33,009 bases of DNA. Origin: Candidatus Woesearchaeota archaeon. Its GTDB lineage: Archaea; Nanobdellota; Nanobdellia; SCGC-AAA011-G17; JAFCDX01. The translations under genes were made by a program, and so were the position numbers. Shown here one piece after another: positions 1 to 9,446 of the stretch (positions within the stretch are counted from its first letter, which is position 1; each line of letters opens with the position of its first letter). Below the pieces are notes generated by a model. It saw nothing but the letters and a program-made list of their open reading frames with translations. It had not been told where the DNA came from and ran no database searches. The DNA is taken from NCBI GenBank assembly GCA_017609465.1, contig JAFCDX010000009.1:1-33009 (forward strand), written 5' to 3'.

Positions 1-36
1 ATCAATAAAGTTTATATATTTAGAATCTTTAGTCAT
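1..36 (-). CDS. N-terminus of a truncated gene, unknown product
   Basis: Only the first 12 codons (MTKDSKYINFID) lie in the window, and the gene runs off the left edge. The start is supported by a strong Shine-Dalgarno match, GAGGTGA, a few bases upstream on the minus strand. That SD lies inside the left arm of a 10-bp inverted repeat. The product cannot be named from so little sequence. Confidence 0.5.
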   Translation of the reverse strand, partial: MTKDSKYINFID

Positions 37-39
37 ATT

Positions 40-80
40 TAATCACCTCTTGGTATTTTCGTAATAACTTGAGGTGATTA
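40..80. repeat. 10-bp inverted repeat over a ribosome binding site
   Basis: TAATCACCTC at 40-49 is the exact reverse complement of GAGGTGATTA at 71-80, with 21 bases between. Read on the minus strand, the proximal arm contains the GAGGTGA ribosome binding site of the gene starting at 36. In a transcript starting beyond 80 the hairpin would hide the SD. It could be an RNA control element, a protein operator, or a leftover duplication of an SD region. Confidence 0.5.
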
Positions 81-138
81 TATTTTATATAAAATATGGG
101 GTTTCAGCACAGCCGGTTTTTAAATAAATTCTGAAGAA

Positions 139-516
139 TTAGATTAAAACTCCGTTAAGGGTCCCTTCTTGTCCTGGCCTATTAGTTATCTTTGCTTTTC
201 CAATTTCAGTATCAACTATAGTTCCTTTTGTTATTATATTTCTTCTAACAAAATGTCTATTTGAAGGAGTTTCTATAATTGTTTTTATTTTTACTTTTTT
301 GTATTTTTTTGATTTTGGATCATAAAGATTTATGATGTTGTTTGATAATGATATTAATTTCTTATTGCTACCTTTCCCTCTTAATATTTTTCTTTTTAAT
401 TCTCCTAATTTAGTTAAAGTAGGTTCTCTTGCTATTTCATGCAATTTTTTCTTTCTATAAGGAATATATCTCCCTCCTGTTGCTTTTCTTTTTGGTCTTG
501 ATGATGTTTTTGACAT
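139..516 (-). CDS. rps8e: 30S ribosomal protein eS8 (S8e)
   Basis: This is the archaeal/eukaryotic small-subunit ribosomal protein eS8, 125 residues, the normal archaeal length. The N-terminal GGRYIPYRKKK segment and the C-terminal part with RRNIITKGTIVDTEIGKAKI followed by TNRPGQEGTLNGVLI are family hallmarks. It is strongly basic, as expected for an rRNA-binding protein. The gene is divergent from the LSm gene. An AT-rich TATA-like stretch (TTTTAAAATA, minus strand, around 535-545) sits about 24 bases upstream of the ATG, which suggests a leaderless mRNA. Confidence 0.95.
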   Translation of the reverse strand: MSKTSSRPKRKATGGRYIPYRKKKLHEIAREPTLTKLGELKRKILRGKGSNKKLISLSNNIINLYDPKSKKYKKVKIKTIIETPSNRHFVRRNIITKGTIVDTEIGKAKITNRPGQEGTLNGVLI

Positions 517-534
517 ATTAATTTTGAATGATAT

Positions 535-545
535 TATTTTAAAAA
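535..545 (-). promoter_or_regulatory. TATA-like box of the eS8 gene
   Basis: On the minus strand a TTTTAAAATA stretch is centred about 24 bases before the eS8 ATG, the usual archaeal TATA-to-start distance for a leaderless transcript. The assignment rests only on position and composition. Confidence 0.4.
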
Positions 546-572
546 ACTTTCTTTTTTCTAATAACCGAATAA

Positions 573-580
573 TTTAAATA
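573..580 (+). promoter_or_regulatory. TATA box for the LSm-eL37 operon
   Basis: TTTAAATA lies about 36-43 bases upstream of the LSm ATG. Transcription would start near 603 and leave a short leader holding the GAGGT ribosome binding site at 604-608. Confidence 0.5.
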
Positions 581-615
581 CTTAATAAAAGATAGGATTT
601 TAAGAGGTTTTTATA

Positions 616-843
616 ATGACTGTAGAAAGACCATTGGATATATTAAACAATGCTAGAAACAAGAAAGTAATAGTGGAGCTTAAGAATGGAAAACAGCTAG
701 TTGGAATCTTAAAGGCTTTTGACATACATATAAATACTGTATTGGAGAACACAGAAGAAAAGGAAAACGGAAACACAACAAGAAAGTTGGGCAACACATT
801 CCTAAGAGGGGATACAATAATCATGATTTCTCCGGAAAGTTAA
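616..843 (+). CDS. Sm-like archaeal protein (LSm)
   Basis: A 75-residue Sm-fold protein that by family assembles into a heptameric ring and binds U-rich RNA. The Sm1 part is visible ([20 protein letters not shown], with the D-x-H-x-N RNA-binding residues), as is the Sm2 part ([12 protein letters not shown], with the R-G pair). GAGGT lies just upstream of the ATG. The stop is followed after one base by the eL37 gene, and the LSm-eL37 pair is a well-known archaeal arrangement, so the two are surely co-transcribed. Confidence 0.95.
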   Translation: MTVERPLDILNNARNKKVIVELKNGKQLVGILKAFDIHINTVLENTEEKENGNTTRKLGNTFLRGDTIIMISPES

Positions 844-844
844 A

Positions 845-1009
845 ATGACAAAAGGAACACCTTCTATGGGTAAAAAGTCTGGTAAAAGAAATAATATAAA
901 ATGTAGAAGGTGTGGAAATACTTCTTATCACAAAAAAAAGAAAGTATGCAGTTCTTGTGGTTTTGGAAAGAGTTCTAAATTAAGAAGATATAACTGGCAG
1001 AAAAAATAA
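845..1009 (+). CDS. rpl37e: 50S ribosomal protein eL37 (L37e)
   Basis: A 54-residue protein starting [13 protein letters not shown], typical of eL37. It has a four-cysteine zinc ribbon (CRRCG and CSSCGFGK) and ends LRRYNWQKK. It binds 23S rRNA in the large subunit. It starts one base after the LSm stop codon, so translation is probably coupled. Size and residues match the archaeal family. Confidence 0.95.
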   Translation: MTKGTPSMGKKSGKRNNIKCRRCGNTSYHKKKKVCSSCGFGKSSKLRRYNWQKK

Positions 1010-1021
1010 TCATTAGTAATC

Positions 1022-1029
1022 TTTTTAAA
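1022..1029 (+). promoter_or_regulatory. TATA box of tRNA-Leu
   Basis: TTTTTAAAT-like sequence about 25-30 bases upstream of the mature tRNA 5' end, the expected archaeal promoter distance. Confidence 0.45.
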
Positions 1030-1052
1030 TGTAAAATTAAAGAGTATTCTAT

Positions 1053-1136
1053 GCGGGGGTGCCGGAGTGGACAAACGGGCTGGGTTTAGGCCCCAGTGGC
1101 TTAGTGCCTACGCAGGTTCGAATCCTGTCTCCCGCA
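1053..1136 (+). tRNA. tRNA-Leu (anticodon UAG)
   Basis: The cloverleaf folds by eye. The acceptor GCGGGGG pairs with CTCCCGC (one G-U) and the discriminator is A. The anticodon stem CTGGG/CCCAG encloses the loop TTTAGGC, giving anticodon TAG. A long class II variable arm and the T-loop GTTCGAATC are present. The length (84 nt) and extra arm fit tRNA-Leu. No CCA is encoded and no intron is seen. Confidence 0.95.
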
Positions 1137-1145
1137 TTTTTAAAA

Positions 1146-4100
1146 TTATCTTCCTTCAGATTGTGCAACAGTGGTTTTTTCATCTTCATCTATAAATAAA
1201 ATTCTTTTATTATTGGGATTTGAATTAAGTTCTTCGTCTGTTAAAGGAATTGTTATTCTTTTTCCAGTTATAAATCTTCCAGAATCATCAAAAGAATCTT
1301 TGTTGTCCTTATATAATAAAAATCTCCTTATAAAATCATCATTATTTGACTCTTTATTACTATAAAAATTCCTTATAATTCTTTTAACATCCCAATTAGA
1401 ATCAATTTCCTTTCCAAAATAATAATCTTTTTCTAAATCATTTTTATTAGAACAACTTTCTCTAAACTCAGACCAACCGCATTTATTACAATTAGAACAT
1501 TCTTTCTCTAAATTTAATTCTCTACAATTTTCTGGACATATCTCACAAGTTGTTTTTTTAGAGATCCATAAAATAGTTTCGTAATTCAAATAACAATCTG
1601 CCTTTTCTGTATCATATGAATTACATCTTTTATCTGTTTTACAACCTCCATATATCTCATTACAATCATTACAAGAAATTTCTTTAGTTTCTATTTCTCT
1701 TTTACTTATTTCTATGTTTAAATCAACTTCATTAGTAGCAAAATCAATATTATTTAGATTATATTTTATGTTATAATTATTGTAAGGAATTGATTTAGAT
1801 TCTCCCTTTTTTAATTCAATGCTTTCTCTTAGACCTGGTACCCCAATAGAAGCACTTCCATCATTTATATTTATTTTATTAATAGAAACTATTACTCTAA
1901 TACCCTCTAATTTCATTGGTAAATCTAATGATTCTCCTAATTTCAATTTATATTCTTTTGATATTGGAAAAGTTATTATGTCTTCTTCTTTATCTTCCTT
2001 CTCTTTAGTTGTAATATCTCCTTTGCTTCCTTTTTCAATTTCCTCAGCAACTAAAGTATTTCCAGTATTTAATAGATTACCCAAATCATAATATATTTGT
2101 CCAACCATGTATTGTGCTTTTAATTTTGTTTCTGCATCTTGTGAATAAATTGATAATTCCCTGAAATTTACTACAATGTTTTCTCCTGTTGACGTTTGCC
2201 CTACAAGGCCTTGAACTGAACCAGAAAGTAAATTAAGCAATTCATTCTTTTTCTTAATTTTATCTATATCCTGTTTTGATAAATCTTCGTATCTTGTCTT
2301 TAATGCATCATAATATGTTTTGCTATTTGCTTCATCAAAGAATTTTATTTTAATTTCATCAACAGCATTTCTGCTTGCCTTTATCTTACTTTCATCTATG
2401 CTTAATTGTTCAAGAACGTCTTCTCTTTTGTAAACATTATCTATACTTACACTTTCTTTGTCCAACCAACAATACCCTAAATTATGTCCCTGTTCATCTT
2501 TGCCACAATTTCCAACAACTTTCCATTTTCCAGGATCTGTTGCTTCATTAGGATCACGTACAGAACATATTCTTATTAAACCCGTACTTGTTGCACCATA
2601 TTTTCTTGGTAATGCTATGCTTCCCAAAGAAGGACTTGTTCTTGAATATTCTGGAACACAATCTTCCATTGAATTTATATCTTGTCTTAATGCTTCATCT
2701 TCAACAAACAAGTCCTGTGCTGCATTTACTGCAAAAGATGTACTTGCTTTTCCAATTCCACAAAACTCTCTTCCATTCAGCCATATGCACATCCTATCTA
2801 ATCCTGAAGGACCGTAAGTTACTATTGTCTGGTCTGCTGATTGTTCATAAGGCAAAATACCATAATACTTGTTTGGATCATTTGAAATTACAGGAAGTGT
2901 TTGTGATCTGTCTGCATTTGTCAAGTAAACAGAATATCTTATACCCTGACGTGTATATCCTGTTTTAGCAAATTCAGGAACATTACCTGCGTAAATATGA
3001 TAATAAACGCTGTATTCTGATTGCTGCTGGTATCTTGGTCTTCCTTGCTGATCTAGAGTTTGTCCTCCCTGCAATGACCAAGGTGATTCGCTAAACCATC
3101 CTGTTGCTTGTGGTGGTCTTTCAGGCTCGGATAACTGGTCTACAAAGTCTCCAACATCTGAAAACTTGCCATAAACTGCTGCTTTACAAACTTCCCCTCC
3201 TATTTCTTCTGTAGATTTTCCTCTAAAAGATTCAAAAGAAGATGTTGCATATTGTTTTGTGAAATAATCTATATTTTCTGAAACAGCGTCCAGTTTTTGA
3301 TTTAAATTACCTAAGTATTCCCCTCCACTTCTAGCTTCTTCGCCATATAATTTTTCATTAATTACTCCAATCAAGCTCCCTCTTAACTTGAATACTGTTA
3401 TTGCTTCTCTCCATAATATTTCACAAATACCAACTGATCTTATTGTATCACATATACCTGTATTTTCTCCGCTTGCAACTTGTGTACGCAAGCATTCATT
3501 TAAATCAACAAAAACAGATTTTATATTTTCCAATCCTGCCAATACTCCTGGAAGGCAAATAGGCTTGTTGAAATTTCTTTGTCCCAATATTAATGAACCT
3601 ATTATTCCTTTTTGAACTATACTTTCGTCATTTCCAAAATTATAAGCTCCACCAAAATCAAATCTTGATGCCGGACATACAACAGGATCGCAAACCGTGA
3701 ATAAGGTTCTGCAATCACTAGGATCCATTACATCTTGGCAATGTGTTTCCAAACCTTTTGTGTCTTCTCTGTGAGCTCTATCTTCACATTTCCAGCTTCT
3801 TCCTGCAATTGGTATTCCCAAATCTTCTCCAGGATCACATTTTAAACCTCTGGTTAATGATTTTAATTTTCCAAATTCATTTGTATCTCTTGCTAACTCT
3901 TCAGGATCTTCTATAAGAACATCATCTTCTGTACATAACTCTCCATCTGGACCAACATTCATCTTATATACAAATCCTTTTATGGGTTCTCCAAGTGTAT
4001 TCCATGCATCATCACCTCCTTTTATCCAATAATAATCTCCATCTCTTGCAGGAATACAATAAGGCCTTCCTTTGCTATCAATCTGCAATTTTGCATTTTG

Positions 4101-7100
4101 TGCATAATTTCCTCTTTCACCTGTTTCAGAATAAACAAACTCTTCTAATGAAAGATAATAATCATTGCTATCTGATTTGTATATATTAATATCTTCCTTG
4201 AAAGAAACTTTTAATTTATCCAAATATCCATTGCTCTTAATTTTTTCTATACAATTTGTATCATCTCTTCCAACACATTCCAATTCTGCTTTTTCATTAT
4301 AGGCTTTGCTTCCTCTTATACCTTTATCCCCATATTTGGGTATTGATAATTTTATTGTATTGAATTGCTTTCCTGATTTTATATAACCAACATATTGTCC
4401 ATTTCCTTGATCTGAAACAGTAGTAAGCACATCTTTAATCTCAACACCATATTCTTCTTTTGCTTCTTCTTTTAAATCATCTTCATCATAACTTTCTTTT
4501 AGCTCAGAATTTAAACTCAAGGTTCTTAAATGATTATATTGACTCAAAACTTTTACTTGTTGTTCATAAGTAAGGGTATTGAATTGATTTTCATTGGTTA
4601 AGTAAGTTGAATATGATTTCCCATTTAATTGAACCCCCTCCAATGTGTTTAATGCAATTGTTGTTGCTTCTGTTTCTTCATTAATTATTGCTGTTGCTTC
4701 TTCGCACTTAACATCAAATTCACTTAAATATCTTTCACCAATGTTAATATTTAGATTTTCTTCCTGATAAGCAACACAATATTTGTAATAGTCTGAGAAA
4801 ACATTATCTGGAATCTCGTATTCTATTCCTGCTCCTTGTTTTAATTTATCAAATTTATCAACATTTTCTATATTTAAATTACATTTATCTTGTTTCTCTG
4901 CAATTGTTTTTGCTTTTTCACATTCCTCTGCAGTCTCTATAAAATTTTCTGCAATATCCAGATTAGATTCTATTTCACTTGATAAATCATTCATACAATC
5001 ATCATAAGTAGGATATTGCCCTTCTTCCCTTCCTATTTTATCTTTACAATATTCAGAATAAACAGGCATTATATCCTTTCTTGCCTTGTTTCTCTCAACC
5101 ACATTTCCAAGGAAAGAATTCTTTACAATCAAATAACTCCAAGTAACAAGACATACATTTTTCCAATTCTTAATCAAATCTGTCAAAGTATCTATGTTAC
5201 TGTTAAGATTTTCTATTATATCTTCATTTTTTTCTATTTGGTCCTCAACTTCATCAGGATTGAATTGGATTGCTCTTTTGTCTATTGGAAGATGAACAAG
5301 GAAACTTGATTCAGAATACGCATTTCCTGTTCCGGGGTAAACAGTAACATAAGCTCTTTTGTTTGATATTATATCTGTTAATTTTACATTTTTTCCATCT
5401 ATATTTCTTTCTTCTCCTTTTCTTATTTCAATTTTTTCATTTGTGGGTCTTCCATCAATATATTGCCTTAATACAACATAATTATTTCCTGTGTCCTGTA
5501 TTTTCCATTCAGAAAGAGTTCCTGAAGACCTTACAACAAAAAGGGTCTCTGGAAGATTATTTGTATATCTTGTCTCTGATTTTCCATCAACAACAAATTT
5601 AACATTGCTTTTTTCTGACTCTGTATTCTCTACAAGATTTATACTCTTTAAACTTAATTTAACGCCTTCATCCCTTAACCAAACTATATTTGTCTTAACA
5701 TTTTTTATTGCCTTTTCTTTAATTTCTTCTGCATCATCATTTTTCCCTGCTTTCTTATAATAATAATACGAGAGTCCCAATATATTCTCCCTTACTTCTT
5801 TTGATTCTTCATCCAGTCTTACATCTTCAAATTCATAATGTTCTGATAATTTATCAAATGCTTTTGCAATTTGTGAATATATTTCATTATCTTTTTCTTC
5901 TTCCCCTGTGAGTGCTTTTTGATATTCTTTGACAGATGTGCAATAAAGCCTTCTTGCATCTCGTGTGATTAATTCTATTTGGGAAGGCATTGTCTTTCCT
6001 GAAACAGAAGCCAATTCTATTTTTTCTTTAACTAACATCTCATTAAGGATAGCATTTTCACTATAGAAATCGTCTATTATATATTCATCAGAACATACTT
6101 CTCTTTCTGTTTCCCTTACATTTTCTTCTCCAATGGTTTTTATCCCAATATTTTCAGATGTTTTCTTGTATTCTCTTGTCAATGTCTGGGTTTGTCCAAA
6201 GATATTTTCAATAACAACTCTTTCAACAAATTTTCCATTTTGAGTTATTCTTTCAATGCTTCCCTCTTGTATCTTCCAATTAGAACCCGGGAAAATTCTT
6301 TCTTCTTCTGTTAACTTTCTTCCTATTTCACTATCACCAAAATCAACCTCTATTGATGCTGTGTCTTTTGGATCTGTTACTTTGTTTAATTTAATTCTTA
6401 TTCTATCATTAAAAAAGGATGAGCTTCCTGGCAATGTTAATATCCTTGATTCCCCTTCGCTTAATGTTATTATTCCCCTGCTTTCAAATTCATCATCCTG
6501 ATAAGGTATTGCCGGAATAAGCCCTGAACCATATAATTGCACTTTAGCTCTTCCGCTTTCTGCATCTATTAATCTTAAATATCCTTTTCTGTTCCAGAAA
6601 GAAGATTCAGGGGCATTCTCTTCCCAATCTTCTTCATCAGTAGATTCCTTTAAAACTAAATCAACAGCTGATTTATCTCCAAAACCAGATGTTGTATCAA
6701 AGAATACTTTCATGCTCATGTTAAGAACTATTTCATCAGGAACCTCATTTTCATTTGGAATCTTTTTTAATAAAACCACCAAATACCCCATATTCTGCAA
6801 GTCCATATCCAATCTATTTGGTCTTATATAATAAGGACTTCCTACAACATACTCCCTTGATCTTGGATCAAGAGTTACATAAGCTCTTTTTATTCTTGGA
6901 GTTGACAAGAAAGGAGATGCTTCTGTACCTCCTTCCCCAAATAATAATGAGCCAGCAGTATGTCCACTCAAATAAACATAAACAGGAGTATTTGAATTTT
7001 CTATGAATTTGCTTTTTAGAGGAGCTTTTGGTTCTATGTCTGCAACATTAATCACTATTGCTTCACCCAGGTTTATTGTTCCTCCTGCAAAATCCCCTGC

Positions 7101-7274
7101 ATACAAGTCACTGCTTCCAAATCTAGAATCTGTATATGCCCTATCTATACTTGGGAATCTCTGAGATTCAAAATAATCTATTGAAAATGATATTGGTGTA
7201 ACTAGTATAAACAATATCAATGATATTGCTATTAATTTCTTATTCAGGATATCTGAAGTTTGGGTTGTTTTCAT
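1146..7274 (-). CDS. giant secreted cysteine-containing protein, possible adhesin
   Basis: A 2042-residue protein of unknown function. It starts with a hydrophobic Sec-type signal (about residues 12-32, LIAISLILFILVTPISF) and has no C-terminal membrane anchor that I can see, so it is probably secreted. A long central part is rich in E/K/N/D with helical stretches. A cysteine cluster with CDPVVCP lies near residues 1190-1200, and a second Cys-rich block near 1868-1941. At least four copies of a beta-like module with a GES/GEE core (near 265-328, 608-648 and two in tandem at 1761-1861) are visible. The first 35 bases overlap the end of the upstream 658-residue pilin-like gene, so the two are probably translationally coupled and work together. 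Surface adhesin or filament-associated protein is inference; I recognise no enzymatic domain. Confidence 0.85.
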   Translation of the reverse strand: MKTTQTSDILNKKLIAISLILFILVTPISFSIDYFESQRFPSIDRAYTDSRFGSSDLYAGDFAGGTINLGEAIVINVADIEPKAPLKSKFIENSNTPVYVYLSGHTAGSLLFGEGGTEASPFLSTPRIKRAYVTLDPRSREYVVGSPYYIRPNRLDMDLQNMGYLVVLLKKIPNENEVPDEIVLNMSMKVFFDTTSGFGDKSAVDLVLKESTDEEDWEENAPESSFWNRKGYLRLIDAESGRAKVQLYGSGLIPAIPYQDDEFESRGIITLSEGESRILTLPGSSSFFNDRIRIKLNKVTDPKDTASIEVDFGDSEIGRKLTEEERIFPGSNWKIQEGSIERITQNGKFVERVVIENIFGQTQTLTREYKKTSENIGIKTIGEENVRETEREVCSDEYIIDDFYSENAILNEMLVKEKIELASVSGKTMPSQIELITRDARRLYCTSVKEYQKALTGEEEKDNEIYSQIAKAFDKLSEHYEFEDVRLDEESKEVRENILGLSYYYYKKAGKNDDAEEIKEKAIKNVKTNIVWLRDEGVKLSLKSINLVENTESEKSNVKFVVDGKSETRYTNNLPETLFVVRSSGTLSEWKIQDTGNNYVVLRQYIDGRPTNEKIEIRKGEERNIDGKNVKLTDIISNKRAYVTVYPGTGNAYSESSFLVHLPIDKRAIQFNPDEVEDQIEKNEDIIENLNSNIDTLTDLIKNWKNVCLVTWSYLIVKNSFLGNVVERNKARKDIMPVYSEYCKDKIGREEGQYPTYDDCMNDLSSEIESNLDIAENFIETAEECEKAKTIAEKQDKCNLNIENVDKFDKLKQGAGIEYEIPDNVFSDYYKYCVAYQEENLNINIGERYLSEFDVKCEEATAIINEETEATTIALNTLEGVQLNGKSYSTYLTNENQFNTLTYEQQVKVLSQYNHLRTLSLNSELKESYDEDDLKEEAKEEYGVEIKDVLTTVSDQGNGQYVGYIKSGKQFNTIKLSIPKYGDKGIRGSKAYNEKAELECVGRDDTNCIEKIKSNGYLDKLKVSFKEDINIYKSDSNDYYLSLEEFVYSETGERGNYAQNAKLQIDSKGRPYCIPARDGDYYWIKGGDDAWNTLGEPIKGFVYKMNVGPDGELCTEDDVLIEDPEELARDTNEFGKLKSLTRGLKCDPGEDLGIPIAGRSWKCEDRAHREDTKGLETHCQDVMDPSDCRTLFTVCDPVVCPASRFDFGGAYNFGNDESIVQKGIIGSLILGQRNFNKPICLPGVLAGLENIKSVFVDLNECLRTQVASGENTGICDTIRSVGICEILWREAITVFKLRGSLIGVINEKLYGEEARSGGEYLGNLNQKLDAVSENIDYFTKQYATSSFESFRGKSTEEIGGEVCKAAVYGKFSDVGDFVDQLSEPERPPQATGWFSESPWSLQGGQTLDQQGRPRYQQQSEYSVYYHIYAGNVPEFAKTGYTRQGIRYSVYLTNADRSQTLPVISNDPNKYYGILPYEQSADQTIVTYGPSGLDRMCIWLNGREFCGIGKASTSFAVNAAQDLFVEDEALRQDINSMEDCVPEYSRTSPSLGSIALPRKYGATSTGLIRICSVRDPNEATDPGKWKVVGNCGKDEQGHNLGYCWLDKESVSIDNVYKREDVLEQLSIDESKIKASRNAVDEIKIKFFDEANSKTYYDALKTRYEDLSKQDIDKIKKKNELLNLLSGSVQGLVGQTSTGENIVVNFRELSIYSQDAETKLKAQYMVGQIYYDLGNLLNTGNTLVAEEIEKGSKGDITTKEKEDKEEDIITFPISKEYKLKLGESLDLPMKLEGIRVIVSINKININDGSASIGVPGLRESIELKKGESKSIPYNNYNIKYNLNNIDFATNEVDLNIEISKREIETKEISCNDCNEIYGGCKTDKRCNSYDTEKADCYLNYETILWISKKTTCEICPENCRELNLEKECSNCNKCGWSEFRESCSNKNDLEKDYYFGKEIDSNWDVKRIIRNFYSNKESNNDDFIRRFLLYKDNKDSFDDSGRFITGKRITIPLTDEELNSNPNNKRILFIDEDEKTTVAQSEGR

Positions 7275-9216
7275 TGTCTTCTATTGAAAAATATAAACTG
7301 CTTAATTCTTGCTGAGTTCCTGGAATATTATCAACCATTGTATAAAATGTTATTTGATTTTTATTAATTGTTTCGTAATCAAGATTCCATTCAAATTCAG
7401 CCCCTCCTTTAATAACTTCATCAACAATAATGTCATCTATATCAACATTAAAACATTCCTCATCTTTTTTATACAATCCTAATATAGTTGGTATTTTTGT
7501 TTCAATGCATTTTTCATAACTTTGCCCTCTCAATGTAATTGGCCATGTGCTATCTCCAATTACATAAGATTTTATATTATATTCACCTGGAATTAAATTT
7601 ATTTTTTCAATATCGGGATAAACAAAGGTCGCTGAAAAATCATTATTTTTATTTTCAAGCTCAAAAATTACTCTTTCGGATTCATAAGGGTCTCTTACAT
7701 CCCCTGTATTTTTTTCAATCAATCTAACATCTATGTTTTTTTCTCTTAAAGGTTCTAAAATTAAAATAATTTGTTTTTCTTCGTTTGTTGTCAAAAATTT
7801 TTCTGCCTTATAGTATCCTTCTTTTTCTCCTATTAATAAGCCGTTCATGCAGAAAGGAAATTCTTCAGTAAGCACTGCTTCATTAAATTCATCCTTTCTT
7901 GATATTCCCATTTTGCATTTTGTTGTAAAGCATTTGAAATTTATATTAACATTTTCCAATGGCTGTATATTTCCATATTGATCTGTTCCGAATGTAAATA
8001 CTGTTATTTCATTAGAAGGGTTTTCACAAATAGGAAAATCAAGCTCAGGCAATTCCAAATTACCAAGCTTATTTTCCTTTGGCTGGTTGTTTTTAATTAT
8101 AACTTGAGTAGCATACTGAAAAACAAAATTCTCGTTTGTTGAATCCACTAATGTAATTAATAAAGGATACTGAATGTCATAAACAAAATGATAATTATCT
8201 ATACATAAGAAAGAACCTAAGGCCCCTAATGAATCTGAAAATTCCCTGGTTATTTGATCTGATTTTAATATTCCATTTTCAGAAGGATAAATATCAACTT
8301 TAGTTGGCCATGTAGGAGAATACAAGAAAAAAGAATCTGAAGTTACATCATTCAACCCCATACTAAAATAACCTCCTATAGCATTTTCTTGTGAAGGTTT
8401 CAATGCACCTAGATTTAATGAAATCAAGTCTTTTAATTCCTGAATAATCTCATATTTACTCCAAACTTTCTCTGTACAAGTTAATTCAGTTCCAGATAAT
8501 GGGATTTCGTCATAAGAAGCTATAACATCAAAAGTTTTTTCTTCAAATATATTTGTTGTTTGCTCAATTTCCTGAATTTTTCTTGCTTCATCATACAATT
8601 TTCCAAAAGGAACTTCTATTATAGCAAAATGCTTGTCTAAATTAAAATTAAAATCCTTTAATGATACTTCTACAGGTAAATCAACACTTACTATTGTTCT
8701 TTCATCTTCAATCAATATATTTGTTTCAGGTTCATAATCAATGGAAAAATCATAACCATCTTCCGAAAAACCATTTAGACTTGCAACACAAACACCTATA
8801 TTTTCTATTATAAATCTTGAAATTTGTTCCTTGACTTCATCTTCATCAGGAATTTGAGACCTTTGTATCCCATTTGATGTTTCATAAAACCAATAAGGAA
8901 CTTCTTGACCAGAACTTAAAGACAATGCATTAGAAAAAGGAGTTATGGGATTTACAGGAAGATTATCTTCTGGAACATATACATATCCTCCCTGTGAACC
9001 TGCTCTTTTTAATGCTTCACTCGTAATTCCATATAGGCACCCATCCATAAATTCCTTTACAGGACGCACCTGCTCAGGCACATTGGCATATTTTTCAATA
9101 TCTCTTTCTAAAGAAGATTTTAATATGCCCCCTCTTATTAAAAATATGGTAACAACCGCTACTAAAATAACAAATCCAATAATTAGATATACAGTAATTT
9201 GACCTCTTTTTTGCAT
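7240..9216 (-). CDS. large pilin-like secreted protein with class III signal
   Basis: A 658-residue protein whose N terminus (MQKRGQITVYLIIGFVILV) is a class III prepilin-type signal. A short basic head ends in RG, then Q and a single hydrophobic helix to about residue 26, so a prepilin peptidase would cleave after G5. The rest is a long, mostly beta-like extracellular region with scattered cysteines and no further membrane segment. Its end overlaps the start of the 2042-residue secreted protein by 35 bases. The size is far above a normal major pilin, so a tip or minor pilin that displays or partners the giant protein is likely. No named domain was recognised. Confidence 0.85.
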   Translation of the reverse strand: MQKRGQITVYLIIGFVILVAVVTIFLIRGGILKSSLERDIEKYANVPEQVRPVKEFMDGCLYGITSEALKRAGSQGGYVYVPEDNLPVNPITPFSNALSLSSGQEVPYWFYETSNGIQRSQIPDEDEVKEQISRFIIENIGVCVASLNGFSEDGYDFSIDYEPETNILIEDERTIVSVDLPVEVSLKDFNFNLDKHFAIIEVPFGKLYDEARKIQEIEQTTNIFEEKTFDVIASYDEIPLSGTELTCTEKVWSKYEIIQELKDLISLNLGALKPSQENAIGGYFSMGLNDVTSDSFFLYSPTWPTKVDIYPSENGILKSDQITREFSDSLGALGSFLCIDNYHFVYDIQYPLLITLVDSTNENFVFQYATQVIIKNNQPKENKLGNLELPELDFPICENPSNEITVFTFGTDQYGNIQPLENVNINFKCFTTKCKMGISRKDEFNEAVLTEEFPFCMNGLLIGEKEGYYKAEKFLTTNEEKQIILILEPLREKNIDVRLIEKNTGDVRDPYESERVIFELENKNNDFSATFVYPDIEKINLIPGEYNIKSYVIGDSTWPITLRGQSYEKCIETKIPTILGLYKKDEECFNVDIDDIIVDEVIKGGAEFEWNLDYETINKNQITFYTMVDNIPGTQQELSSLYFSIEDNENNPNFRYPE

Positions 9217-9253
9217 AATATGTTTTAAGAAAATTGATTTATAAGTTTTGTGA

Positions 9254-9326
9254 TGGGCTTGGAGGGAATCGAACCCTCGACCTCTGCCACGTCAAGGCAA
9301 CGTCATAACCATTAGACCACAAGCCC
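9254..9326 (-). tRNA. tRNA-Val (anticodon GAC)
   Basis: On the minus strand the acceptor GGGCTTG pairs perfectly with CAAGCCC and the discriminator is A. The anticodon stem TTGCC/GGCAG encloses TTGACGT, so the anticodon is GAC (Val). The T stem GAGGG/CCCTC encloses TTCGATT. It is 73 nt, with no CCA encoded and no intron. It lies 11 bases from tRNA-Thr on the same strand. Confidence 0.93.
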
Positions 9327-9337
9327 GTAAAATTAAA

Positions 9338-9409
9338 AGCCTCAGGAGGGATTTGAACCCCCGACCTGCTGCTTACAAGGCAGCTGCTCTTCCACTGAGC
9401 TACTGAGGC
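9338..9409 (-). tRNA. tRNA-Thr (anticodon UGU)
   Basis: On the minus strand the acceptor starts GCCTCAG and pairs with CTGAGGC, discriminator T. The anticodon stem GCTGC/GCAGC encloses CTTGTAA, giving TGT (Thr). The T arm GGGGGTTCAAATCCC is intact. It is 72 nt, no CCA, no intron. It is probably co-transcribed with tRNA-Val downstream. Confidence 0.93.
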
Positions 9410-9446
9410 TTATTAGAAAAAGTAAAAATTTATTTTAAATATCTTT

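Noticed and set aside
1171-7006. Many plus-strand open frames inside the 2042-residue gene
   Set aside because: Their leucine-, serine- and phenylalanine-rich translations are the expected antisense of an acidic, lysine-rich protein, and none has a promoter or SD.
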